From the NCBI RefSeq assembly GCF_014932895.1, contig NZ_JACYOF010000001.1, forward strand, positions 1-64,000: a stretch of 64,000 nt of DNA, given 5' to 3'. This document shows, one piece after another, positions 19,867-28,722 of the stretch (within the stretch, counting starts at the first letter, position 1; every line of letters begins with the position of its first letter). The position numbers were made by a program, and so were the translations under genes. The stretch is from Bacillus thuringiensis. GTDB lineage: Bacteria > Bacillota > Bacilli > Bacillales > Bacillaceae_G. The notes beneath the pieces were generated by a model. It was not told where the DNA came from. It did no database searches and worked only from the letters and a program-made list of their open reading frames with translations.

Positions 19867-20073
19867 TTATTGAACATCGTATCCTTGCTCTTCAATGACA
19901 GCAACGATATCTTTTAACGTTACAACTGATGAATCGATAGTCACTTCAACAGTTCCCTCTGCTAATTGAACTTTCACTTGTTCAACACCGTTTAATTCTT
20001 TCACACTGCCTTCAATAGAATTTACACAATGGCCACAAGACATACCTTCAACTTTTAATGTTAACTGTTCCAT
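19867..20073 (-). CDS. copZ: Copper chaperone CopZ
   Basis: 68-aa single HMA domain with the Cu(I)-binding motif VEGMSCGHCVNSIEG at residues 8-22. It delivers copper to CopA or CsoR. The ATG is preceded by AGGAGG. Gene order csoR-copZ-copA on one strand is the standard Bacillus copper locus, but each gene here has space and an operator-like site for its own promoter. Confidence 0.97.
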   Translation of the reverse strand: MEQLTLKVEGMSCGHCVNSIEGSVKELNGVEQVKVQLAEGTVEVTIDSSVVTLKDIVAVIEEQGYDVQ

Positions 20074-20122
20074 TTAAAATCCTCCTATTGTTTATTCATT
20101 ATTTGTTCATCACAATTACATC

Positions 20123-20144
20123 TTACCATACCCCCCTAAGGTAA
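20123..20144. promoter_or_regulatory. CsoR-type operator upstream of copZ
   Basis: TACC-N7-GGTA (20129-20143, centre CCCCTAA) is nested in TTACC...GGTAA, about 55 bases upstream of copZ. It has the same spacing as the copA and csoR sites. Confidence 0.7.
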
Positions 20145-20236
20145 TCAATGGTTTTATATCATGATTTTTAATTTTTTCTAAAATCTTTATTTTTCTCTAT
20201 GTATGAAGCTTCTATTCTCCCCCCTATATGTACAAA

Positions 20237-20273
20237 TAAAAAACCAAGCTAGTCTTATACTAGCTTGGTTTTT
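20237..20273 (-). terminator. Terminator of csoR
   Basis: A 13-bp perfect stem AAACCAAGCTAGT / ACTAGCTTGGTTT (20241-20253, 20259-20271) overlaps the csoR stop codon region. Confidence 0.88.
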
Positions 20274-20574
20274 ACGCTTTTGAAAAACGTTCAAATACTG
20301 TCATTAATTCTTCAATTGCTTCGTCACCATTCCCATTCTTAATAGCGCCTGAAACACAATGGCTTGTATGATTTTTTAAGACACCCATTCCTACTTTTTT
20401 CATCGCTGCATTAATCGCTGAAATTTGAACTAAAATATCAACACAATAACGATCATTTTCAATCATATTTTGAATACCACGAACTTGTCCTTCGATTCTC
20501 TTTAATCTATTTATAATTTGCTCTTTTTCTTTTTCTGATCTATGCGTTACTGCTTCATGCTCTTTATGATCCAT
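20272..20574 (-). CDS. csoR: Copper-sensing transcriptional repressor CsoR
   Basis: 100 aa all-helical DUF156 protein. The Cu(I) ligands of the family are present as Cys44 (DRYCVDI), His69 and Cys73 (KNHTSHC). The DNA-contact region RLKRIEGQVRGI is conserved. It represses copZ and copA until Cu(I) binds. ATG with GAAGGTG upstream; a CsoR-like site about 90 bases upstream suggests autoregulation. Confidence 0.96.
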   Translation of the reverse strand: MDHKEHEAVTHRSEKEKEQIINRLKRIEGQVRGIQNMIENDRYCVDILVQISAINAAMKKVGMGVLKNHTSHCVSGAIKNGNGDEAIEELMTVFERFSKA

Positions 20575-20662
20575 ATTATCACCTTCTCAAAGTTTCTTTT
20601 CATCTACTCGAAATTAACATCCTTCTAAGTAAACCAATTATAGCACTAACCTCTATGTATTG

Positions 20663-20679
20663 ATACCCCATATGAGTAT
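20663..20679. promoter_or_regulatory. Degenerate CsoR-type operator upstream of csoR
   Basis: ATACC-N7-AGTAT has the same half-sites and spacing as the copZ and copA operators but one mismatched base, consistent with weaker autoregulation. The assignment is inferred. Confidence 0.5.
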
Positions 20680-20771
20680 ATTACCACTGTATAATAATTG
20701 TTAACCAATTATTATATACTCAATCATTACCCTCTTTCCTACAAGCTACTTAGGCGTTTTATTTAGATACA

Positions 20772-20820
20772 AAAAAGAAAAGCCCCAATTATTTGATTAA
20801 AATTAGGGCTCTTCTTTCTT
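20772..20820 (-). terminator. Terminator of the small secreted-protein gene
   Basis: An imperfect stem AAGCCC..AATT / AATT..GGGCT is surrounded by AAAGAA/TTCTTT and lies just beyond the stop of the 20834-21061 gene. Confidence 0.7.
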
Positions 20821-20833
20821 ATTATATATCAAC

Positions 20834-21061
20834 CTATTGTTTGTCACATACTTTTGTATCATTCACTACAGAAGTTCCTTCCACAGTAACCGTATGAAAA
20901 CAATCATTCACACGAACTGTTACAACATTATCTTGGCGATCTATAACATGATATTCATTAAATTGTTTATTTAAAGCACTGCGAATTTGTTCTCCTTCAT
21001 AAATTGGAATGCCATGTGATAAAACCCAAATTAGTCCAGCAATAGCAAGAATAGTTTTCAT
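20834..21061 (-). CDS. Small exported or membrane-tethered protein of unknown function (75 aa)
   Basis: The N-terminus MKTILAIAGLIWVLSHG is a signal- or anchor-like hydrophobic stretch. The remaining ~55 residues are soluble, with alternating hydrophobic residues (VVTVRVNDCFHTVTVEG) and two Cys that could pair outside the cell. The start is secured by AAGGAGGT. I do not recognise a family. Confidence 0.75.
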   Translation of the reverse strand: MKTILAIAGLIWVLSHGIPIYEGEQIRSALNKQFNEYHVIDRQDNVVTVRVNDCFHTVTVEGTSVVNDTKVCDKQ

Positions 21062-21194
21062 ACGTTTTACCTCCTTGAAAATATTTCCCTTCGTCTACTT
21101 TATGTTTATGCCGTTTGTGACGAATTTGTGACAACTTTTTGTCCCTTTAGACGAAAAGTTGAAACAAAACTTTCAAAAAGGACAATTCTACTTA

Positions 21195-21233
21195 TAAAAA
21201 AAGTTATGGAATGTTTCATCCATAACCTTTTTT
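21195..21233 (-). terminator. Terminator of the decayed gene
   Basis: A perfect stem AAAAAAGTTATGGA / TCCATAACCTTTTTT lies 18 bases past the final stop of the pseudogene at 21251. Confidence 0.85.
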
Positions 21234-21250
21234 CAATCCTATTCTACAAC

Positions 21251-21702
21251 TCATTCACCGTATTTAATAAGAGGAAAGATTTCTTCGGATCTTGCTCTTT
21301 CGAAAAGAACAACATAACCATCATGAAAACCACTGGTACACTCTAACTTACTGGCACAAATGATTAAAAAGTGTCCATTTGCTTAAGGTATGCAAGCTTT
21401 TTCTTCTTTACTCATACACTCTACATTATTATCGTTAGCCTTCACTTTCGAACACACTGCACGTATAAGCCTTGGAATCACTTTTGCATTTAATTGTTCC
21501 TACTTTCTTAAATTTGATAGCCAATCGCTGCCATCTCGATTCCAATATAACAATTTATAATCCTCATTTAATATAATCGTACCTGTCCCCTTTACTTTCT
21601 TCTTCTGAACAGGTATAGTAAAAACTTTTCTTAAGGCCTCTCCATCAATAGGGACTATCGTTGCTAAGTACATACAATCATCGATATGAAATGATAAATC
21701 AT
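21251..21702 (-). pseudogene. Decayed gene with two in-frame stops, unknown function
   Basis: One minus-strand frame stays open for ~150 codons apart from a TAG at 21500-21502 and a TAA at 21383-21385. The three pieces read naturally as one protein. The first piece includes MYLATIVPIDGEALRKVF and LNEDYKLLYWNRDGSDW. The second includes VIPRLIRAVCSKVKAND. The third includes HFLIICASKLECTSGF and FPLIKYGE. There is no start codon with a ribosome binding site, so the 5' end may also be lost. It is followed by a good terminator. I do not recognise the family. Confidence 0.65.
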
Positions 21703-21712
21703 TTCTTGTTTA

Positions 21713-22531
21713 CTACACATAACTAATAAATCTCAACCCTTTACTTAAAGAAGTCGGCACAACAGACGCATGATTCTCCCCCTCCGCTTCATAAAACTTA
21801 AATCTAAGTTTATCGTTGTTTACTTGGAGAAGGCGCTCTGATAATTCATTTGCACCGACAACCATATGCTCTCGTTCCAATGACCCAACTGTAAGGAATA
21901 CTCCAGTTTCAAACTTAGCATTGTTTAATTCACTTATAAAGTTCTCTTCTTTTTCAAGTACGGATTGGTTATTCCACCAAATAGATGGACTACTAATAAA
22001 ATAATTTTGAAAGGCATTTACGTTTGTAAATAGTATATGTAAAGCAAATAATCCACCTAAAGAATGCCCAAATAACGTTTGCTTTCCTTTATCAATCTCA
22101 AAATTTTTTTCAATTTGCGGTTTCAATTCTTCTTCAATAAAAGTAAAAAAGTTATGCGCTCCTCCTGTTTGAGGCCACGGTTTACCATCCGGTTTTAAAG
22201 GCGCATCTTTTGAAATTATAGAAGGTGTAAAATCATAACACCTTTCTTCTCCTGCAAATGCCCCTTCAATTGGATAACCAATACCTACTATAATAGCTGG
22301 TGAAACACCTGTTTTTTCAGCTCTTACTGATTGTATTTTAAATGCTTCATGGAATGTTTGAAAAAACGCATTGCCATCTAATACGTAAATGACAGGATAT
22401 CCTGAATCCGGTGCTGGTTGCCTCGGCTTTGAAATATGAATTTGATATTCTTTACCTTCTAATTTTGAATACATTTTCCACTGTTCTGTATTAGATGTAA
22501 TAATCTGCTGTTTCTCAATAATAGTATTCAC
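21713..22531 (-). CDS. Alpha/beta-hydrolase esterase (BesA/IroE-like), last gene of siderophore operon
   Basis: 272 aa esterase-D/Fes type fold. The nucleophile elbow GHSLGGLFALH, the oxyanion/early motif VIYVLDGNAFF and a C-terminal His (GENHASVVPTS) are visible. Enzymes of this group (BesA, IroE, Fes) cleave the trilactone of ferric catecholate siderophores to free the iron. It starts at GTG 22531 after AAAGGGGG and is 14 bases from the ATPase gene, so it belongs to the FeuABC-type operon. Function in iron release is inferred from family and context. Confidence 0.85.
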   Translation of the reverse strand: MNTIIEKQQIITSNTEQWKMYSKLEGKEYQIHISKPRQPAPDSGYPVIYVLDGNAFFQTFHEAFKIQSVRAEKTGVSPAIIVGIGYPIEGAFAGEERCYDFTPSIISKDAPLKPDGKPWPQTGGAHNFFTFIEEELKPQIEKNFEIDKGKQTLFGHSLGGLFALHILFTNVNAFQNYFISSPSIWWNNQSVLEKEENFISELNNAKFETGVFLTVGSLEREHMVVGANELSERLLQVNNDKLRFKFYEAEGENHASVVPTSLSKGLRFISYV

Positions 22532-22545
22532 CCTATATCCCCCTT

Positions 22546-23367
22546 TTAACTCGTTACATATATTTCTACTTTTTCTTCTTGAGATACAACGCTATCATAA
22601 CCGAAACAAACAGGAGAACCGTTATATGGATCAATCATGACACGCGCATCAATATGAAATACTTCTCTTAATACTTCATTTGTAATAATTACTTCTGGGC
22701 TACCAGTTGTAACGATTTCCCCCTCTTTCATTGCAATAATTTCATCCGAAAACCTCGCTGCGTGGTTAATATCATGCAATACCATTACGACCGTACAATG
22801 ATGTTCTCTATTTAACTTTTCTACAATTTGCAATACATCTAGTTGGTGAGACATATCAAGATATGTAGTTGGCTCATCTAATAGCAACATTTCTGTCTCT
22901 TGCGCTAAAGCCATCGCTAGCCATACCTTTTGTCTTTGACCACCTGATAAATTTGCAATTTGTCTCGTTCGAAATGCAGATGTTTTCGTTATGTCTAGTG
23001 CCCAATCAATCATCTCTTTATCTTTTGAAGTTAACTTATTTACGTTATTTCGATGTGGATAGCGTCCATAAGAAATTAATTCTTCTACTTTAAGCTCTCC
23101 TGGTGCAATTGGAGTTTGCGGAAGTAGAGCTAACTGCTTAGCAATTTCTTTCGTTGGAATTGTATTTAAATCTTGCCCTTGCAAATATACTTTACCGCTT
23201 TTTTGTTTTAAAATTCTTCCCATTGTTTTTAACAACGTCGATTTACCGCACCCGTTTGGTCCTATAATTGTCGTTACTTTTCCTTCTTGTATTTCCACAT
23301 TTAAATCGCGAAACACTGTAAGCTTTTCATAACTCGTTTCTAAATTTTTTGCACTTAAAATACTCAC
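22546..23367 (-). CDS. Iron-siderophore ABC transporter ATPase (FepC/YusV-type)
   Basis: 273 aa. Walker A GPNGCGKSTLL, signature LSGGQRQKVWLAMALAQ, Walker B MLLLDEPTTYLD and the switch His (VLHDINHAARF) are intact. It energises the two permeases encoded immediately upstream. The GTG start has GAGGAGG with normal spacing. B. subtilis FeuABC lacks its own ATPase and borrows YusV, so having the ATPase in the operon is a difference worth noting. Confidence 0.95.
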   Translation of the reverse strand: MSILSAKNLETSYEKLTVFRDLNVEIQEGKVTTIIGPNGCGKSTLLKTMGRILKQKSGKVYLQGQDLNTIPTKEIAKQLALLPQTPIAPGELKVEELISYGRYPHRNNVNKLTSKDKEMIDWALDITKTSAFRTRQIANLSGGQRQKVWLAMALAQETEMLLLDEPTTYLDMSHQLDVLQIVEKLNREHHCTVVMVLHDINHAARFSDEIIAMKEGEIVTTGSPEVIITNEVLREVFHIDARVMIDPYNGSPVCFGYDSVVSQEEKVEIYVTS

Positions 23368-23381
23368 TTTTATTCCTCCTC

Positions 23382-24404
23382 TTACGCTTTCGCTTTATAA
23401 AGTAAATATAAGAAATACGGTACACCGACAATAGAAATAACAATTCCAACTGGTAACTCTACAGGTGTGAAAGCTGTTTTTGCAATAAAGTCTGAAACAA
23501 TTACAAGAAACATTCCAATTACTCCACACGCAGGTATTATATGCTTATGTTGAATACCGACAAGCCTTTTCGCTATATGCGGTGCCATTAAGCCAATAAA
23601 ACCAATACTTCCTGAGACAGCAACACAGGCGCTCACAAGTCCGATACTACTTAATAGTAAAATAGATTTCTCCCTTTCTACTGAAACACCTAAACTTGTA
23701 ATACTCGTTTCTTCCAACTGGAATAAATCTAATAAAAAAGCTTTCTTTTGTATAAGCGGAATTAATATGATAAGCCACGGTAACATAGCAACAATATACT
23801 TCCAGTTCGCACTATATATACTTCCGGACACCCAAACTGCAGCCATCTCGAAATCAGTTGACTTCATTTTGAGTGATAAATACATAGAAAAGGCTCCAAA
23901 TCCTGATCCAATTGCAATCCCTGTTAATAAAAGTCGCTGTGAATCTAACTTACCGTTTTTCCAAGAAAACAGATAAATTATTATCGCTGCACCTAATCCA
24001 CCTATTAAACCAAACATCGGCATCATCATTATAGAAAACCAGTCTGTGCTCTTTAATTGCCCTTGAAAGAAAAACATAAAAATTACGATCGCTGTGCCCG
24101 CTCCCGCATTCACTCCTAAAATACCTGGGTCCGCCAATCCATTTCTCGTAATCCCTTGAATTACAGCACCTGCAACGCCGAGGCCTAATCCTACTAATCC
24201 AGCAATTACAATGCGCGGAAGACGAAAATCAAAAATCACTAAATCATGTTCTGGTACTGGATCAATTCGAAAAAGCGTTTTAAATACATCTGTAATCGTA
24301 ATGTCGAACGTACCATTCGTTAAACTAATATAAATAGCACCAAAAATTAAAAATATAATAATCCCCATCGTCATCCAAAAACGTTGACTTGAATTTTTAA
24401 GCAT
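23382..24404 (-). CDS. feuC: Iron-siderophore ABC transporter permease (FecCD family)
   Basis: 340 aa with about nine to ten membrane helices. Family motifs include RLPRIVIAGLVGLGLGVAGAVIQG and GxxxPHIAKRLVG (MAPHIAKRLVG, the coupling helix that contacts the ATPase). Its ATG overlaps the upstream permease by eight bases. It pairs with that gene to form the membrane channel. The symbol is by homology to FeuC and by operon position. Confidence 0.9.
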   Translation of the reverse strand: MLKNSSQRFWMTMGIIIFLIFGAIYISLTNGTFDITITDVFKTLFRIDPVPEHDLVIFDFRLPRIVIAGLVGLGLGVAGAVIQGITRNGLADPGILGVNAGAGTAIVIFMFFFQGQLKSTDWFSIMMMPMFGLIGGLGAAIIIYLFSWKNGKLDSQRLLLTGIAIGSGFGAFSMYLSLKMKSTDFEMAAVWVSGSIYSANWKYIVAMLPWLIILIPLIQKKAFLLDLFQLEETSITSLGVSVEREKSILLLSSIGLVSACVAVSGSIGFIGLMAPHIAKRLVGIQHKHIIPACGVIGMFLVIVSDFIAKTAFTPVELPVGIVISIVGVPYFLYLLYKAKA

Positions 24405-25404
24405 GTCTCTCTCCTCCTCTTGTACGGATTAAATAAAGGAAGAAAGGAATTCCAATTAAAGATGTAACAACTCCAATTGGCGTTTCAAATGGATAATTTA
24501 CAAATCGACTTAAAACATCACATAATGCCAAGAAAATCCCACCAATTACGCCTGCACATGGCACAATCCACTTATAATCTATCCCAATTAAAAAACGAGT
24601 AATGTGCGGAATAATTAAGCCTACAAAACCAATTTTCCCAACTAAAGCAACTGCCGTTCCTGTTAAAAAAATAACTGATAAAATTGCCATCGCTTTAACT
24701 AGTTTTGTACGCTGTCCTAGATTAATAGAGACTTCTTCTCCTAAAGAAAGAATGGTAATAGATTTTGATATGAACAGTGCTAAAATTATCCCGATTATCC
24801 CAAAAGGTATCGTAATTTTAATTATATTAGGATCCACTTGATCTAACTTTGCATTAAACCAAAAACTAACATTTTGAGAGATTTGGAAATACGAAGCCAT
24901 CGCAGCCGATACACTGCTTAAAAATGTTCCAATAACTGTCCCTATAATTGCTAACCTAACAGGGGATAAGCCATTTTGAAAAAGTGAACCAAAACCAAAC
25001 ACTATACCAGCTCCGAGTGCAGAACCAATCATTGCACATAAAACCATACCGATTGATGACATTCCCGGAAGAAAAATCATACAAAGTGTAATAACAAAGG
25101 CTGCACCATCCGTCACACCCATAATAGAAGGGGATGCAAGATAGTTTCTTGTCATCCCCTGCATAAGTGCTCCTGATATGGCTAGAAATGCTCCCACTAA
25201 AAGAGCTGCAACTACCCTTGGTAAACGTGAAGTAATAATAATATTATGATTTACATCGCTTGAATCAAAATGAAATAATGCATTCCACACTGTTTCAACA
25301 TCAATACTTTTCGCCCCATACAAAATAGAAAGTATAACTGTAAATAAGATGAGTATGGGTGCTATACATAATATGGTTACTGGTACTGCATTAGTTTTCT
25401 GCAT
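24397..25404 (-). CDS. feuB: Iron-siderophore ABC transporter permease (FecCD family)
   Basis: About 335 aa FecCD permease with ~ten membrane helices. The motifs SRLPRVVAALLVGAFLAIS and IPHITRFLIG (coupling helix) are present. I prefer ATG 25404 (MQKTNAVPV); an in-frame TTG at 25413 sits two bases from the AAGGTG ribosome binding site. It lies 27 bases after the binding-protein gene. The symbol is by homology to FeuB and by position. Confidence 0.9.
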   Translation of the reverse strand: MQKTNAVPVTILCIAPILILFTVILSILYGAKSIDVETVWNALFHFDSSDVNHNIIITSRLPRVVAALLVGAFLAISGALMQGMTRNYLASPSIMGVTDGAAFVITLCMIFLPGMSSIGMVLCAMIGSALGAGIVFGFGSLFQNGLSPVRLAIIGTVIGTFLSSVSAAMASYFQISQNVSFWFNAKLDQVDPNIIKITIPFGIIGIILALFISKSITILSLGEEVSINLGQRTKLVKAMAILSVIFLTGTAVALVGKIGFVGLIIPHITRFLIGIDYKWIVPCAGVIGGIFLALCDVLSRFVNYPFETPIGVVTSLIGIPFFLYLIRTRGGERHA

Positions 25405-25431
25405 ATCATTCAACGCACCTTACTTATTGTA

Positions 25432-26397
25432 TTATTTAGATAAATTTTTCACTGCTTCTTTTAAGAATGCTGTTTTACTCCAAGCTGTACCACCTTGTGC
25501 CATTGGATCTACAACGTTTACAAATACTTTCTTTTCTTTCGCAGCATTCATACTTTGCCAAATTGGATTATTTTCAATGTCTTCTAGCACTTTTGGTTTA
25601 TTATTTTCGCTTGCCTCGTATTGCAAGAAGATATAATCAGGATTAACTTCAGCAAGTTTTTCTAAAGAAATCTTTTCTTGTGCTTTTACAGTTTTTAGTT
25701 GTTCTGGCACAGTTAGTCCAAGATCTTTATAAATTACAGGATTAAAGTATACTCCTTCTGGGTATAAAAATAGGTCGTTTGCTCTTAGTCTAATTACAAG
25801 TACTTTTTTATCTTTTAACTTATCTCCCAGTTTTGTTTTTGCTGTTTCAGCGTCTGTATTGTAATCTTTAATAATTTTTTCTGCTTTATCCTTTTTACCA
25901 GTTAGTTCTCCCATTAACTTTAAGTTATCTTCCCAATTTGTTGAAACGTGTGATACTGGGAACGTCGGAGCTACTTTCGTAAACTTTTCGGCTGTTTCTG
26001 CTGGGAATTTCGTACTTGATGTAATAACATCTGGCTTTAATTGAAGTAATGTTTCGAAATTTGGTTCCATTTTCTCACCAACAGATTTCGCACCTTCTAA
26101 ATCTTTTTCAAGATATTTTGGTAATTTACCACCTACAGTAATTGCACCAACTGGTTTAATTCCAAGTACTGCTGCGTCTTCCATTGACTCTAAACTAGCT
26201 GTCGCAATTTTATCTACTTTTGCTGGCACTGTGTATTCTTTACCTAAATATGTAATTTTTCGTTTTTCATCTTTTTTCGTCTCAGTAGCTTTTGTTTGTT
26301 GTTTTTGTTCCCCTGAAGTTTTATCTGTACTATTACACGCTGCTAAACCTACACTTAAAACTGTAACCATCCCTAATGTAAATAATTTCTTATTCAT
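25432..26397 (-). CDS. feuA: Ferric-siderophore binding lipoprotein FeuA
   Basis: 321 aa. A lipoprotein signal peptide has the lipobox VGLAACNS (Cys ~21), then a class III solute-binding fold. Segments such as ITYLGKEYTVPAKVDKIA, VGEKMEPNFETLL, PVSHVSTNWEDN and DPMAQGGTAWSK match B. subtilis FeuA closely, the receptor for Fe-bacillibactin/enterobactin. It is the first gene of a five-gene uptake operon (feuA-feuB-feuC-ATPase-esterase) preceded by a Fur box. Confidence 0.92.
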   Translation of the reverse strand: MNKKLFTLGMVTVLSVGLAACNSTDKTSGEQKQQTKATETKKDEKRKITYLGKEYTVPAKVDKIATASLESMEDAAVLGIKPVGAITVGGKLPKYLEKDLEGAKSVGEKMEPNFETLLQLKPDVITSSTKFPAETAEKFTKVAPTFPVSHVSTNWEDNLKLMGELTGKKDKAEKIIKDYNTDAETAKTKLGDKLKDKKVLVIRLRANDLFLYPEGVYFNPVIYKDLGLTVPEQLKTVKAQEKISLEKLAEVNPDYIFLQYEASENNKPKVLEDIENNPIWQSMNAAKEKKVFVNVVDPMAQGGTAWSKTAFLKEAVKNLSK

Positions 26398-26578
26398 TTT
26401 TATATTTCTCCTCTCGAAATCTGTAAATAGATTATTTTTATATAAAAACTTAACTACATAAAACTTGTCCTACACATATATTTCATTAGATTAATAAATT
26501 TATCCGGAACTCATCCTCGTTCACTTCCCCTAAACTTTAATTCCTTTTCACACCTCATCCATTGATAATACTTTTCAT

Positions 26579-26593
26579 TGATAATGATTATCG
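26579..26593. promoter_or_regulatory. Fur box upstream of feuA
   Basis: TGATAATGATTATCG matches the 7-1-7 Fur core TGATAATNATTATCA except for the last base. It lies about 180 bases upstream of the feuA start, and a partial second TGATAAT occurs 17 bases earlier. Fur-Fe(II) repression of the siderophore operon is the expected role. Confidence 0.85.
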
Positions 26594-26662
26594 TTATTAA
26601 GTATATATTTAATATCAAATTATTTCAAGAATGATTTGAAAAATTTTAACAAACTGAATCAA

Positions 26663-26704
26663 AAAAAAAGTATCCCCTATCATTAGGAAGATACTTCTTT
26701 TTTA
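26663..26704 (-). terminator. Terminator of exoA
   Basis: A hairpin AAGTATC / GATACTT with a longer, partly paired loop and A/T tails lies next to the exoA stop. Confidence 0.75.
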
Positions 26705-27460
26705 GAAATTTATATGTAATTCAACTGGACAATGGTCTGATCCCATTACTTCACTGTTCATTTTCGCATCTGTTATTTGATCTTTTATTCTTTCCGAGAC
26801 AACAAAATAATCTAAACGCCATCCGATATTTTTCGCTCGTGCTCCCATACGATACGACCACCAAGAGTATGCACCTTCCTGATCAGGGTAAAGGTAACGA
26901 TATGTATCAACAAATCCTTCTTCTAAAACGCGTGTAAACTTCTCCCTTTCCTCATCAGAGAATCCAGGGTTTTTACGGTTACTTTTTGGATTTTTTAAAT
27001 CTATTTCTTTATGAGCAACATTTAAATCTCCACAGAAAATAACTGGTTTCTTTTCATCTAATTGCTTTATATAGGCCCTGAAATCATCTTCCCATTCCAT
27101 TCTGTAATCTAAACGCTCTAATCCTCTTTTTGAGTTTGGCGTATATAACGTTATCATGTAAAAATCTTCGAATTCTAAAGTAATGACTCTTCCTTCTTGA
27201 TCATGCTCTTCAATGCCTAAACCATACGTAACAGAAAGCGGTTCTTTTTTCGTAAAAATAGCCGTTCCTGAATAGCCTTTTTTTACAGCATAATTCCAAT
27301 ATGTATAATATCCCTCTAGATTTAAATCAATTTGTCCACTTTGTAATTTAATTTCCTGTAGACAAAATATATCTGCATTGGATTCCTCAAGATATTCTAA
27401 AAATTCACCCTTTGCGATAACTGCACGCAAACCATTTACATTCCATGAAATTAACTTCAC
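26702..27460 (-). CDS. exoA: AP endonuclease / exodeoxyribonuclease III (ExoA)
   Basis: 252 aa, the length of B. subtilis ExoA. Metal and catalytic motifs of the exonuclease III family are present: [47 protein letters not shown] and GSDHCPVEL. It incises DNA at abasic sites in base excision repair. The GTG start at 27460 has GAGGAGG seven bases upstream. It is divergent from the adaA-ogt-alkA repair operon. Confidence 0.96.
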   Translation of the reverse strand: MKLISWNVNGLRAVIAKGEFLEYLEESNADIFCLQEIKLQSGQIDLNLEGYYTYWNYAVKKGYSGTAIFTKKEPLSVTYGLGIEEHDQEGRVITLEFEDFYMITLYTPNSKRGLERLDYRMEWEDDFRAYIKQLDEKKPVIFCGDLNVAHKEIDLKNPKSNRKNPGFSDEEREKFTRVLEEGFVDTYRYLYPDQEGAYSWWSYRMGARAKNIGWRLDYFVVSERIKDQITDAKMNSEVMGSDHCPVELHINF

Positions 27461-27614
27461 TTATAGTCCTCCTCTTGATGTTCACTTTCAAAGTTCATGC
27501 TATCACAAAACAGAAAAACAAGCATATTTTCATCTTTGTAATCTTGCTCTTACATTTGCAAATACGTACATACGCACATTATTCAGGTTATACTAACTTC
27601 AGAGGTGATGTTCT

Positions 27615-28211
27615 TTGCACAATGAAAGATTTACGCTAACGAGTGAGTATTGGCAAGCAATTATTCATAATGATTCTTCATATGATAACAAGTTCTTTTA
27701 TGCTGTGAAATCCACCGGAATCTTTTGCCGACCATCATGCAAATCAAGAATACCGAATCAAAACAATGTACGAATTTTTCTAAATGCAGAACAAGCATTG
27801 CATGAAAATTTTCGTCCTTGCAAACGTTGTAAACCAAATGGGATCACTTTACCTAATGAAGAGTGGGTAGAACAAATTAAAGACTATATCGAAAAGCATT
27901 ATGACGAAGCGCTAACTCTCGACATACTCGCAGAAATGTGCCACGGTAGCCCTTTTCATTTACAGCGCACTTTCAAAAGAATGACAGGTATAAGTCCAAT
28001 AGAATATATACAGCAATTCAGGATTGTTAAAGCGGCAGAATACCTTTCACATTCAAATCAATCCGTTAAGGAAATTAGTACCGCTGTCGGGATAGAAAAC
28101 CCGGAATATTTCGCAACTTTATTTAAAAAGAAAACCGGCTTTACTCCTACTGAATATCGAAAAAAGAACGAAATGAAAGAGGGATACAATAATGAATTCC
28201 TACAAAAATAA
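27615..28211 (+). CDS. adaA: AdaA-type methylphosphotriester-DNA methyltransferase / AraC activator
   Basis: 198 aa. The N-terminal Ada Zn domain has the four Cys ligands in FCRPSCKSR and RPCKRCKP; the first accepts methyl groups from DNA phosphotriesters. The C-terminal half is an AraC helix-turn-helix pair (FHLQRTFKRMTGISPIEY, FATLFKKKTGFTPTEYRK). Methylated AdaA activates the adaptive response. The TTG start at 27615 lies seven bases after GAGGTG. It overlaps ogt by 20 bases. Confidence 0.95.
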   Translation: MHNERFTLTSEYWQAIIHNDSSYDNKFFYAVKSTGIFCRPSCKSRIPNQNNVRIFLNAEQALHENFRPCKRCKPNGITLPNEEWVEQIKDYIEKHYDEALTLDILAEMCHGSPFHLQRTFKRMTGISPIEYIQQFRIVKAAEYLSHSNQSVKEISTAVGIENPEYFATLFKKKTGFTPTEYRKKNEMKEGYNNEFLQK

Positions 28212-28722
28212 ATCTATATATTGGACGCTACTTACACATACAAATTGGTGCTTTCATATTGCTGCAACTGAAAATGGACTTTGTTTCATTGGATCACAAG
28301 ACGAAAACTTTGAAGAACTAAATATATGGGCTAGAAAAAAGCTGCCACAACATATATTGACTCGCAATCCAGATTACCTGCAAACATATTCAAAAGAAGT
28401 TATCGAGTATTTAGAAAACAAGCGAGAAACTTTTACATTCCCTATTGATGCTTACGGAACTGAATTTCAATTATCCGTTTGGAATACGGTACGTGAAATT
28501 CCTTACGGGAAGACATATTCTTATTCAGAAATTGCAGAAAGAATTCAAAAACCTACAGCTGTGCGTGCCGTTGCTTCTGCTATTGCTGCCAACCCTCTAC
28601 TTATTACAATTCCTTGCCATCGCGTTATAGGAAAAGGTGGAAAACTAACTGGTTTCAGAGGGGGATTAGAGATGAAGAAAGAATTGCTTACTTTAGAAAA
28701 GTTACAGGTGGAATTCATATGA
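28192..28722 (+). CDS. ogt: Methylated-DNA-[protein]-cysteine S-methyltransferase (Ogt/AdaB)
   Basis: 176 aa. The active-site motif IPCHRVIG with acceptor Cys is intact, preceded by the helix-turn-helix segment YSEIAERIQKPTAVRAVASAIAANP (shown in part; Arg finger present). It repairs O6-methylguanine by suicide methyl transfer. It overlaps adaA upstream and alkA downstream, so the three adaptive-response genes form a tight translationally coupled operon. Confidence 0.95.
   Translation: MNSYKNKSIYWTLLTHTNWCFHIAATENGLCFIGSQDENFEELNIWARKKLPQHILTRNPDYLQTYSKEVIEYLENKRETFTFPIDAYGTEFQLSVWNTVREIPYGKTYSYSEIAERIQKPTAVRAVASAIAANPLLITIPCHRVIGKGGKLTGFRGGLEMKKELLTLEKLQVEFI

Noticed and set aside
21128-21346. 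72-codon + frame
   Set aside because: No ribosome binding site, it crosses a strong terminator, and the opposite strand holds the decayed gene.
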